From JBCDBW01 sp039182965 (GTDB lineage: Bacteria > Verrucomicrobiota > Verrucomicrobiia > Verrucomicrobiales > DEV007): 10,371 bases of DNA. The position numbers and the translations under genes are program-made. The notes beneath the pieces were generated by a model, which saw only the letters and a list, made by a program, of their open reading frames with translations, did not search any database and was not told the DNA's origin. The stretch spans positions 1 to 10,371 of the forward strand of contig JBCDBW010000135.1 of NCBI GenBank assembly GCA_039182965.1, read 5' to 3'. Shown in pieces: positions 1-6,435 of the stretch (within the stretch, counting starts at the first letter, position 1; each line of letters opens with the position of its first letter).

Positions 1-91
1 GGCGGAGGCGGGTGCCGAGGCCGGCGCCGAGGATGAAAGCGGTGGTGGGTGGGTGGGCAGGCACGGTCATGGATGGGTGTGGGGTGATCAT
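1..91 (-). CDS. Sugar-phosphate nucleotidyltransferase, N-terminal fragment (runs off left edge)
   Basis: Reading the minus strand from the ATG at 91-89 gives 30 residues ending in AFILGAGLGTRLR. This is the nucleotide-binding loop (G-x-G-T-R-[LF]-x-P type) at the very N-terminus of NTP_transferase family enzymes such as mannose-1-phosphate guanylyltransferase, glucose-1-phosphate thymidylyl- or uridylyltransferase and GlmU. These cytoplasmic enzymes join a sugar-1-phosphate to an NTP to make an NDP-sugar plus pyrophosphate. The frame is open to the window edge, so substrate and C-terminal domains cannot be read. A second in-frame ATG at 70-68 leaves only about ten residues before the conserved beta strand and is equally plausible; neither start has a Shine-Dalgarno sequence. 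Third codon positions are mostly C, as expected for a minus-strand gene here. It is divergent from glycogen phosphorylase. Confidence 0.8.
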   Translation of the reverse strand, partial: MITPHPSMTVPAHPPTTAFILGAGLGTRLR

Positions 92-106
92 GGGGGGGGA
101 GCGGAG

Positions 107-115
107 ATTTTAACA
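107..115 (-). promoter_or_regulatory. Possible extended -10 promoter for the minus-strand nucleotidyltransferase
   Basis: On the minus strand these bases read TGTTAAAAT: a TGn extension followed by TAAAAT, five of six matches to the sigma-70 -10 consensus. It is the only AT-rich patch between the divergent genes. Transcription would begin near 100, giving a leader of about 9 bases to the ATG at 91 or about 30 bases to the ATG at 70. No convincing -35 box lies 16-18 bases further upstream, so the call rests on the extended -10 alone. Confidence 0.3.
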
Positions 116-281
116 GGAGGAAAGTGATGCTTGGTTTTTCCGGTTGATCGGTTGAGAGGAAAGCGGTGCTGGTCCGGAGGGCGCTGGCTGGCGGCTGAGT
201 TGTTGCGACGTCTGGTGAGTTTCGCTTCTTGCTTTAGCGTTCCGTAAGTTCTGCGGGCTGACGGGGTGTTTTTCGGATGGT

Positions 282-287
282 GGGGAG
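282..287 (+). promoter_or_regulatory. Ribosome binding site supporting the upstream glgP start
   Basis: GGGGAG lies 6 bases before the ATG at 294. It is the best spaced Shine-Dalgarno-like match for this gene and is why the long start was chosen. The + strand is so G-rich that GGGGA strings occur often, including one at about 350-354 upstream of the alternative ATG at 363, so the support is only moderate. Confidence 0.4.
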
Positions 288-293
288 AAATAA

Positions 294-2867
294 ATGTCGC
301 TTTACAGGGAGGGGGTTTGTAGTGAGTTTGGGGGGCTCTGCCACGGGGTGGGGATTGATGTCATGGAAAGCGAGACGACGACAGTATTGGATCGACCGGA
401 AGGGGAAGCGCGGGATCGGGAGGTTGCGGAATTCAAGGAGGCGGTCGTGGGGCATCTGCAATCGACGCTGTTGCATGCACCGACCACGGCGACGCAGCGG
501 GACTGGTGGATTGCGACCTGTCTCGCGGTGCGTGACCGGGCGATTGATCGTTTTGCCAGGAGTCAGCGGACCTATCGGAAGGGCAATGTGCGTCGGGTCT
601 ATTATTTGTCACTCGAGTATTTGATGGGCCGGTTGTTGGTGGACAACGCCATCAATACGGGGCTGTATGAAGTGGCGCAACGGGCTTTGGCGGAGCTGGG
701 TCAGGATTTTTCGGATGTGGTGGAACGCGGGCCGGACATGGCGTTGGGTAATGGCGGTCTTGGCAGGTTAGCCGCTTGCTTTATGGATTCCCTGGCGACC
801 TTGGAGTATCCGGCGGTGGGCTATGGCATTTTGTATGAGTTTGGTTTGTTCAAGCAGGAGTTTGTGAACGGGCAGCAGGTGGAGAAGCCGGACGTCTGGA
901 TGCGGTATGGAAGTCCATGGATGGTAATTCGGCCTGAGTTCACGACGGAAGTTCGTGTTTTTGGTCGGGTGGAGCATCTGTTTAATGATCGGGGGGAGGG
1001 CCGCCATGTCTGGACGGGGGGGCGGAAGATCGTGGGGGTTCCGTATGATGTGCCAATCGTGGGGTATGGTTGTGAGTCGGTAAATTTTTTACGCTTATGG
1101 GAATCGCGGGCATCGGAGGAGTTTAACTTCACGGTGTTTAATGAGGGCGGGTATGTGGATGCGGTTTGTGAGAAGGCGGAGAACGAATCGGTTTCCAAGG
1201 TGCTTTATCCGAACGACAACACGGAGAGTGGCAAGGAGCTGCGATTGGTGCAGCAGTATTTCTTTGTTGCGTGTTCGTTACAGGACATCATTCGGCGCCA
1301 TTTCAAGCATGGCAACGATTGGGAGAATTTTGCAGATAAAGTGGCCGTCCAATTGAACGACACCCATCCTTCGGTGGCGATCCTGGAGTTGATGCGGGTC
1401 TTGGTGGACGATCACGAGATGGAGTGGGATGGGGCGTGGGCGATCACGCAGCGGACGTTCGGGTATACGAATCATACCTTATTGCCGGAGGCATTGGAGA
1501 AGTGGAGTGTGCCGTTATTTGGAAAGGTTTTGCCGCGGCATTTACAGATTGCGGACGACATTAACCGCTGGTTTTTGCGGGATGAAGTGGACGCGAAGTG
1601 GCCGGGAGATGATGCGAAGAAGCGGGCGTTGTCGATATTTGAGGAGCATGATCCCAAGATGATTCGGATGGCGCAGCTGGCGGTGATCGGGAGCTATTCC
1701 ACGAACGGGGTGGCGGCGTTGCACACGCGGTTGTTGAAGGAGCGCTTATTTCCGGAGTTTAACGAGCTCTATCCGGAGCGGTTTAACAACAAGACGAATG
1801 GGATTACGCCGCGCCGTTGGTTGTTGGCCTGCAATCCGGATCTGGCGCAATTGATCACCTCGAAAATTGGGCCGGAATGGCCGCGTGACTTGGGTCGTTT
1901 GCGTGAGTTGGAAGTGTCGGCGGATGATCTGGAGTTTCAGCGTCAGTTTATGGCGGTGAAGCGGGCCAACAAAGAGCGATTGGCAGCTGTGATCCGTGAT
2001 TTGTGTGGAGTGGAAGTGAGTGCGGACGCCATGTTCGACGTGCAGATCAAGCGGTTGCATGAATACAAGCGTCAGCATTTGAATTTGCTGCATATTTTGA
2101 CCTTGTATCGTCGGCTTTTGCAGGACCCTGATTTGGACATCGTGCCGCGGGTCTTTGTTTTTGGGGCGAAAGCGGCGCCGGGGTATGTGCTGGCGAAGGA
2201 GATTATCCACGCGATTAATGCGGCGGCAGACAAGATCAACAATGATGAGCGGATCAACGGCAAGTTGAAGGTGGCGTTCTTGCCGAATTATCGTGTGAGC
2301 CTAGCGGAAAAGATTATTCCCGCATCTGATTTGTCCGAGCAGATTTCGACGGCGGGCAAGGAGGCTTCGGGGACGGGGAATATGAAGTTGGCGTTAAACG
2401 GGTCGCTAACAATCGGGACCCTGGACGGGGCGAACGTCGAGATTCAGGAGGAAGTGGGGAAGGAGAATATTTTCATCTTCGGACTTACGGTCGAGGAAGT
2501 GGATGCCTTGTGGAAGAAGGGGTATCATCCGCGTGGGTATTATGAGTCGAATCCGGAGTTGAAGACGGTCATCGATTGGTTGGCGTCTGGTTTTTTCGCT
2601 GGGAACCCGAATGGGCATGGTGACGGGATTGCGGTGGCGCGGAATTTGGTGGAGGAGGGGGATCCATATTTGGTGTTGGCGGATTATGCATCATATGTGG
2701 CGTGTCAGGAGCGGGTGGACGCGGCCTACCGTGACCAGTCGAAGTGGGCGCGGATGGCGATATTAAATACTGCGCGGATGGGTAAATTTTCCAGTGACCG
2801 CACGATTCGGGAGTATGCCGAGGAAGTGTGGAAGTTGCAGGCGGTCGCGCCTGGGGGAGAGCGTTAA
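294..2867 (+). CDS. glgP: Glycogen/starch/alpha-glucan phosphorylase
   Basis: A glycosyltransferase family 35 enzyme that removes glucose from the non-reducing ends of alpha-1,4-glucans with phosphate, giving glucose-1-phosphate; cytoplasmic and PLP-dependent. Visible family blocks, numbered from the ATG at 294: VRRVYYLSLEYLMGRLL near 101-117, GNGGLGRLAACFMDSLA at 152-168, QLNDTHPS near 353-360, NKTNGITPRRW near 500-510, DVQIKRLHEYKRQHLN near 582-597, and the PLP-site signature EASGTGNMKLALNG at 690-703 with the Schiff-base lysine at K698. The length of 857 residues is slightly over the usual 800-850. The ATG at 363 (834 residues) is a serious alternative: the first 23 residues contain no family block and have codons (AGG, AGT, CTC, CAC) less typical of the rest. 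The long start is listed only for its better spaced GGGGAG. No convincing promoter was found in 116-281. The gene appears intact. Confidence 0.97.
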   Translation: MSLYREGVCSEFGGLCHGVGIDVMESETTTVLDRPEGEARDREVAEFKEAVVGHLQSTLLHAPTTATQRDWWIATCLAVRDRAIDRFARSQRTYRKGNVRRVYYLSLEYLMGRLLVDNAINTGLYEVAQRALAELGQDFSDVVERGPDMALGNGGLGRLAACFMDSLATLEYPAVGYGILYEFGLFKQEFVNGQQVEKPDVWMRYGSPWMVIRPEFTTEVRVFGRVEHLFNDRGEGRHVWTGGRKIVGVPYDVPIVGYGCESVNFLRLWESRASEEFNFTVFNEGGYVDAVCEKAENESVSKVLYPNDNTESGKELRLVQQYFFVACSLQDIIRRHFKHGNDWENFADKVAVQLNDTHPSVAILELMRVLVDDHEMEWDGAWAITQRTFGYTNHTLLPEALEKWSVPLFGKVLPRHLQIADDINRWFLRDEVDAKWPGDDAKKRALSIFEEHDPKMIRMAQLAVIGSYSTNGVAALHTRLLKERLFPEFNELYPERFNNKTNGITPRRWLLACNPDLAQLITSKIGPEWPRDLGRLRELEVSADDLEFQRQFMAVKRANKERLAAVIRDLCGVEVSADAMFDVQIKRLHEYKRQHLNLLHILTLYRRLLQDPDLDIVPRVFVFGAKAAPGYVLAKEIIHAINAAADKINNDERINGKLKVAFLPNYRVSLAEKIIPASDLSEQISTAGKEASGTGNMKLALNGSLTIGTLDGANVEIQEEVGKENIFIFGLTVEEVDALWKKGYHPRGYYESNPELKTVIDWLASGFFAGNPNGHGDGIAVARNLVEEGDPYLVLADYASYVACQERVDAAYRDQSKWARMAILNTARMGKFSSDRTIREYAEEVWKLQAVAPGGER

Positions 2868-2905
2868 GCTTCGAGGGGATTGTTTGTCCCGGTGCATGAA
2901 GTCAA

Positions 2906-2923
2906 TCACCGAGGGTGAATTTT
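2906..2923 (+). terminator. Weak hairpin with short T run after glgP
   Basis: TCACC-GAG-GGTGA can form a 5-bp stem with a 3-base loop, and TTTT follows two bases later. It lies about 40 bases after the glgP stop codon in a region of convergent transcription, where a terminator is expected. The stem is short and a nearby GGTG (2891-2894) could pair with the same CACC, so it may not act as an intrinsic terminator. Confidence 0.3.
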
Positions 2924-2993
2924 AGGATGGCGGAGTGTTGTTCCTATGGCCAGGGGAGACAGGTTTGGGAGCCGGGATGGTTGTTTTGTTTCT

Positions 2994-3056
2994 GAGCGTG
3001 AGGGAGCGGGCGAGCAGGGCACCGTTCTTTGCTAGAGCTACGAAGGGCGCACGCTC
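2994..3056. repeat. Inverted repeat in the convergent intergenic region
   Basis: GAGCGTG at 2994-3000 is the perfect reverse complement of CACGCTC at 3050-3056, with 49 bases between. The enclosed sequence contains a smaller palindrome, GCTAGAGC. The element sits in the 254 non-coding bases between the glgP stop and the stop of the minus-strand gene at 3122. It may be a structured transcript end or a copy of a dispersed intergenic repeat; nothing in the window is a second copy. A 63-codon open frame across it (2935-3129) shows no recognisable protein and was not called. Confidence 0.3.
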
Positions 3057-3121
3057 GGCCCCATCGGGTGGTGGGAAGGGTGGGGCGTTTCAGGAGTGGG
3101 GGGGTGATCTCGGGGCAAGAT

Positions 3122-3517
3122 TCAGGTGATTTGGATTTGAGACTGGTGGTAGTGGGTGGTTTTGTTTTTGAGGGCTTTTTGGGTTTGGCGGGGGATTAGG
3201 CAAGGGGTGTCGTCGAAGAGGAATTGCTCACCGGGATTCGCGGCGGTAGGGGGCAGCCAATGGAGTTCGTGCCAGGATTGTCCGGCGCGGGGGCCTTCGA
3301 TGCAGGCGACGTATTCGAAGGTGAGGATGAGATCGGCGTTTTGATGATGGTTGGCAATCCAGAATTCCGTGAGATACTGGATGAACCGTTCCGTGAAGAC
3401 GGCACCGCAGTGGAGACGCTGAGGGCCGGCGCGGGCGGGCACCCTTTCAATCGATGTCGACGTTGTGTCCCAGAGTGTGGTTTGGGTTTCCGTTTTGCGA
3501 ACGGGTTTGGCGGGCAT
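3122..3517 (-). CDS. Conserved-looking hypothetical protein (131 residues)
   Basis: I do not recognise the family. It is called as a gene because the minus-strand frame has strongly C-biased third positions (GCC, CTC, ATC, ACC, TTC, GAC), the same signature as the nucleotidyltransferase at 1-91, whereas the open + frame across the same bases has mixed third positions. From about residue 26 onward the protein alternates helix-like (FTERFIQYLTEFWIANH) and strand-like (ADLILTFEYVACIEG) stretches and ends in a basic, His/Gln-rich tail. Cysteines are at C37, C72 and C106. No signal peptide or membrane segment is visible. The start is uncertain: the ATG at 3517 lies inside the 5' end of the divergent DUF3108 gene and has no Shine-Dalgarno; an in-frame GTG at 3442 would remove that overlap. 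It converges on glgP. Confidence 0.6.
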   Translation of the reverse strand: MPAKPVRKTETQTTLWDTTSTSIERVPARAGPQRLHCGAVFTERFIQYLTEFWIANHHQNADLILTFEYVACIEGPRAGQSWHELHWLPPTAANPGEQFLFDDTPCLIPRQTQKALKNKTTHYHQSQIQIT

Positions 3518-4380
3518 GGGTATGGGGAGTGGTGACGCTGATGATGATAAGCGGGGGCGGGGTGTGGGCGGAAGAGAAAGTTGTGTTGCGACCGCCAGCG
3601 CCGGTGGGGACTAGTGGGGAGGCCGAGTGGTGGGACCGAGTGACGTTTGAGGGGGAGGCGGTGCATGGATTGGAGCGAGGGGTGGAGTTGGAATACAATT
3701 TGAGCTGGAACGGGATCATCAAGGCGGGGGAATTGGATGTGCGGATTGAGTTACCGGGGGAGGGTGGGGAATTGGTTGAAGCGACGGCGACGGGTAAGAG
3801 CACGGGATTGGCGCGGGCCCTGTGGGAATATGATTTTGAAATGGGATCGAGGGTGAAACCGGAGGGATGGGAGCCGATGGGCTTAAAGTTTGTCGAGGAG
3901 GATGGGAAGGAAGTGACGACGGTGGAGACATCGTTTGTGGACAAGGGGGTGCGTTATACTCGGGCGAAGGAGTACAAGAAAAAGAAAATGGGTGAAGCGC
4001 CGGAGCCGAAGTCGTATTCGATTGTGATTCCGCGGATGCATGACATTGCGTCGGCGATTTTGTTTTTACGAAGTTTGGATTTGGCGGATGGGGATGAGGC
4101 GACGGTGATGATTGTGCCGTATGATTCGGCGTATTTGGTGACGTTTCGAGTTTTGGGTCGTGAGGTGCACAAGTCGAAGATTGGGAAAGTGCCGGCGATC
4201 AAGGTGGATGTCCGGATCAAGAAGATTCACCGGAAGACGATGGAACTGGAGGAGCACAAGAAGTTCAAGAAGGGGACCATTTGGGTATCGGATGATGAGT
4301 TTCGGATGCCGTTGGAGATTCGGGCGGCGATCTTTGTGGGGGATGTGCGGGCGACGATCACGGGGCGTGAGGAATTGTGA
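3454..4380 (+). CDS. Secreted DUF3108 domain protein
   Basis: 308 residues. A hydrophobic segment at about 21-34 ending in GVWA|EE predicts a signal peptide cleaved near residue 39, so the mature protein is probably periplasmic. Residues about 72-305 follow the DUF3108 plan: an early GVELEYNLSWNGIIKAGEL strand pair, the central DIASAILFLRSLDLADGD block (197-214; the family's D-x-x-S-A-x-x-x-L-R), a strand-rich section with KIGKVPAIKVDV (242-253), and the late IWVSDDEFRMPLEI block (276-289; family W-x-[TS]-D-D-x-x-R-x-P). The biochemical role of the family is unknown; members are mostly predicted envelope proteins. The long n-region (about 20 residues with four Trp in the leader) makes the start uncertain. 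ATG codons at 3541/3544 follow a GGGGAG at 3524-3529 but would leave a very short leader without basic residues. Confidence 0.85.
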   Translation: MSTLCPRVWFGFPFCERVWRAWVWGVVTLMMISGGGVWAEEKVVLRPPAPVGTSGEAEWWDRVTFEGEAVHGLERGVELEYNLSWNGIIKAGELDVRIELPGEGGELVEATATGKSTGLARALWEYDFEMGSRVKPEGWEPMGLKFVEEDGKEVTTVETSFVDKGVRYTRAKEYKKKKMGEAPEPKSYSIVIPRMHDIASAILFLRSLDLADGDEATVMIVPYDSAYLVTFRVLGREVHKSKIGKVPAIKVDVRIKKIHRKTMELEEHKKFKKGTIWVSDDEFRMPLEIRAAIFVGDVRATITGREEL

Positions 4381-4553
4381 TGATGAGGTGGCGGCGATAG
4401 GAGGCAGGTTTGGTGGAAGGATGGCGGAGTGGGCGCGGACGTGCTGCGCTTTTTGAGACACGAGGTTGGTCCCGGTGCGTGTGGCCTGCGATTGTTCAGT
4501 GGGAGAGCTGAAGGGATGAACGAAGGGGCGATTGAGTGGGCTGCGAGGGTGGT

Positions 4554-4583
4554 TTGACACTTGGCAATGGGGAACGTTAGGGT
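4554..4583 (+). promoter_or_regulatory. Possible sigma-70 promoter before the repeat-protein genes
   Basis: A perfect TTGACA at 4554-4559 is followed after 18 bases by TAGGGT (4578-4583), which keeps the important first T, second A and last T of a -10 box. Transcription would start at or next to the GTG at 4590, making a nearly leaderless message. The same TAGGG bases are also the best Shine-Dalgarno candidate for that GTG, so the two readings compete. The rest of 4381-4589 shows no gene. Confidence 0.3.
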
Positions 4584-4589
4584 GATGAG

Positions 4590-6431
4590 GTGAAGGGTGT
4601 GCTGTCTCCGGGAGCTATTGTGGCGCTGATTGTAGCTCTTGGGGCCGGTGTGTTGGCGGGGAGGCATTTTCCCGGGGGAAGTACTGGTGAGGTGGATACG
4701 AATGAACCGGGGCGGGTGATTGGGAGAGTTGCAAGGTCGGGTGAGGGGGTAAGGGGATTTGTCGTTGCGAGAGAGGAGTCTGCTTTGATGGAGGAGGTCG
4801 TGGGTGCCGAGGTGAGGGATTTTCCGAGGTTGTGGGAAAAGTGGAAAAGAGGGTTTGAGGAGCGGTTTGATGAATTCTTGGCGGTGCGAGCATTGTGTCG
4901 ACGCTGGGTGGCGGAGGATTTGGATGGCGCGTTGTCTTATGTGCAGGAGCGGAACGACGATTTATTGCGACGTTTGTTGTGCCGAGCGATGGCTGATGGG
5001 AATGCCGGAGAGTATTTTGCGCAGATACAGGCGTTAGAGGATCGGGAAGTGCGCTGGACTTTGATCAATCTATTTCTCAATGAGTTGGCACAGATCGATC
5101 CCAATGGGCTGATAGCGTTAGGCACGAAAACCAGTTCGTACGCTTATGTTAGGGCGGTTGAATCGCTTGCGACGATTGATCCGGAGCGGGCAGCGGTGGA
5201 GGCATTGGAACTTGGGTATTGGGCGCGTGACGAGGCATTGGTTGAGGTTGGGATCGCCTGGGCGAAGCGGGATGGGAAGGCGGCCTTACGGTGGGCGGAG
5301 GGCATTGAGTCGCCTTCGGCGAGATCGGCAGCCATCAGCGGGGTTTTGGGGCAGCTTGCCCTTTCGGATTTTGATGCGGCAGCGGGGGCGGCGGCACGGT
5401 TGCTCGCGCCGATAGCGAGAATGCGATCTGGTGCTGCTTCCTATGGAGAGATTGCGAAGGCGATTGCGATGGAGAATCGTGAGACGGCTGTGCGTTGGGT
5501 CAATGAAGTGGTGCCTTCGACGTGGCAGGCAGATGTGGCGAAAGCGATGGTTGAAGGGATCCGTGATTCTCATCTGGCGTTGGGCATATTGGCTGAGATC
5601 GAAAGTGAATCGGCGCGATCGCAGACGCGAGACGCGCTATTTGGGAATTGGGGTTCGAGTGACCCTCGGCTGGCGGTTGCTTGGATTGATGAGGAGATAG
5701 CGGATTCGAAATCGAGGGGAGTTGCGTTGAAAGTCTTGGCGGAAGGGGTTGCACGAGACAACTTCGACGCGGCTTGGGCCTATGCTGACACCTTGGTTTC
5801 TCGGGAAGATCGGGTTGTGTTCCAGCGCGGGGCGCTGAATCACCTCAGCGTGGCAGATAGTGGAAGGGCGATTGAGTTTGCGAAAGCGGCCGATTTTGAA
5901 AGGGGTGAGTACGAGAGTTTTCTTTACCGATTTGTCCAGACCGCTGTGAGGAGTCTGCCGCCGCAGGAAGTGTTTGAAGTGCTGCAAACATTGCCTCAAG
6001 AGAAGCGACCGGGACATGTATTTGATAACTTGGCGGGAGAATTTGCGAAGGATGACCTTTCGGTAGCCTTGGTTTGGGTGGATGGGCTGACGGTTGAAAG
6101 AGAGCGCGCGGATGCGGTATCGGGTTTGATGCGGCATTGGTTGCAAGAAGACGCCGCAGAGGCGACGACCTGGTTACGAAATCAGAGGAGAGGGTTGGTT
6201 CGGGACGAGGGTATCTTTGAAGTCGTGCGGTATGCGAGGGACGATGATCCGGAAGCGGCACTGGTCTGGGCGGCTGAAATTTCGGACGCAAAGCGGCGGC
6301 GTTCGGTGCTGGACGATATTGTGAAGCGGTGGGTGAAGCGGGATCCGGAATTAGCGTGGCAAGTGGTTGGGGAGGCTGCCGGCATTGGAGCGGCTGATCG
6401 GATGCGCTTGGAGGAGTTGTTTTTTCCCTGA
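4590..6431 (+). CDS. Membrane-anchored W-A-x-x-D helical-repeat protein A
   Basis: 613 residues, function unknown. One lysine precedes a hydrophobic segment at about 8-24 (IVALIVALGAGVLAG), which is best read as an uncleaved N-terminal anchor with the rest outside the cytoplasm. Residues about 100-600 are almost wholly helical and carry a degenerate repeat: W-[AV]-x-x-D followed by A-h-x-W and another helix. Copies are seen at 106-110 (WVAED), 224-228 (WAKRD), 354-358 (WGSSD), 517-521 (WLQED) and 581-585 (WVKRD), with further decayed units between, consistent with an alpha-solenoid scaffold. Such proteins are common and variable in Verrucomicrobiota. The start is GTG with AGGGTG at 4579-4584; an in-frame GTG at 4599 is the alternative. 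It is followed after 4 bases by a related gene, suggesting an operon and an old tandem duplication. Confidence 0.85.
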   Translation: MKGVLSPGAIVALIVALGAGVLAGRHFPGGSTGEVDTNEPGRVIGRVARSGEGVRGFVVAREESALMEEVVGAEVRDFPRLWEKWKRGFEERFDEFLAVRALCRRWVAEDLDGALSYVQERNDDLLRRLLCRAMADGNAGEYFAQIQALEDREVRWTLINLFLNELAQIDPNGLIALGTKTSSYAYVRAVESLATIDPERAAVEALELGYWARDEALVEVGIAWAKRDGKAALRWAEGIESPSARSAAISGVLGQLALSDFDAAAGAAARLLAPIARMRSGAASYGEIAKAIAMENRETAVRWVNEVVPSTWQADVAKAMVEGIRDSHLALGILAEIESESARSQTRDALFGNWGSSDPRLAVAWIDEEIADSKSRGVALKVLAEGVARDNFDAAWAYADTLVSREDRVVFQRGALNHLSVADSGRAIEFAKAADFERGEYESFLYRFVQTAVRSLPPQEVFEVLQTLPQEKRPGHVFDNLAGEFAKDDLSVALVWVDGLTVERERADAVSGLMRHWLQEDAAEATTWLRNQRRGLVRDEGIFEVVRYARDDDPEAALVWAAEISDAKRRRSVLDDIVKRWVKRDPELAWQVVGEAAGIGAADRMRLEELFFP

Positions 6432-6435
6432 TGTT

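Noticed and set aside
2935..3129. Open + frame of 64 codons in the gap after glgP
   Set aside because: No start signal, no recognisable protein features; rich in Ala/Arg/Gly as expected of chance frames in G-rich DNA, and it spans the inverted repeat.
3224..3535. Open + frame of 103 codons opposite the minus-strand gene
   Set aside because: It needs a TTG start and its third codon positions are mixed, whereas the opposite minus-strand frame shows the strong C bias of a lagging-strand gene.
2924..4431. Identical 14-mer AGGATGGCGGAGTG at 2924-2937 and 4418-4431, plus GTCCCGGTGC at 2887-2896 and 4469-4478
   Set aside because: Both lie in intergenic DNA but in opposite order and without extended similarity. 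In strongly G-biased sequence a shared 14-mer within 10 kb is not surprising.
4381..4589. Possible small gene between the DUF3108 gene and repeat protein A
   Set aside because: No frame on either strand has a start signal together with strand-typical codon bias. The open frames that cross it are shadows of the neighbouring genes.
6367..6435. TTG start for repeat protein B, extending it by 23 residues
   Set aside because: The extension overlaps the end of the upstream gene, contains no leader features and would bury the N-terminal membrane anchor that begins at ATG 6436.
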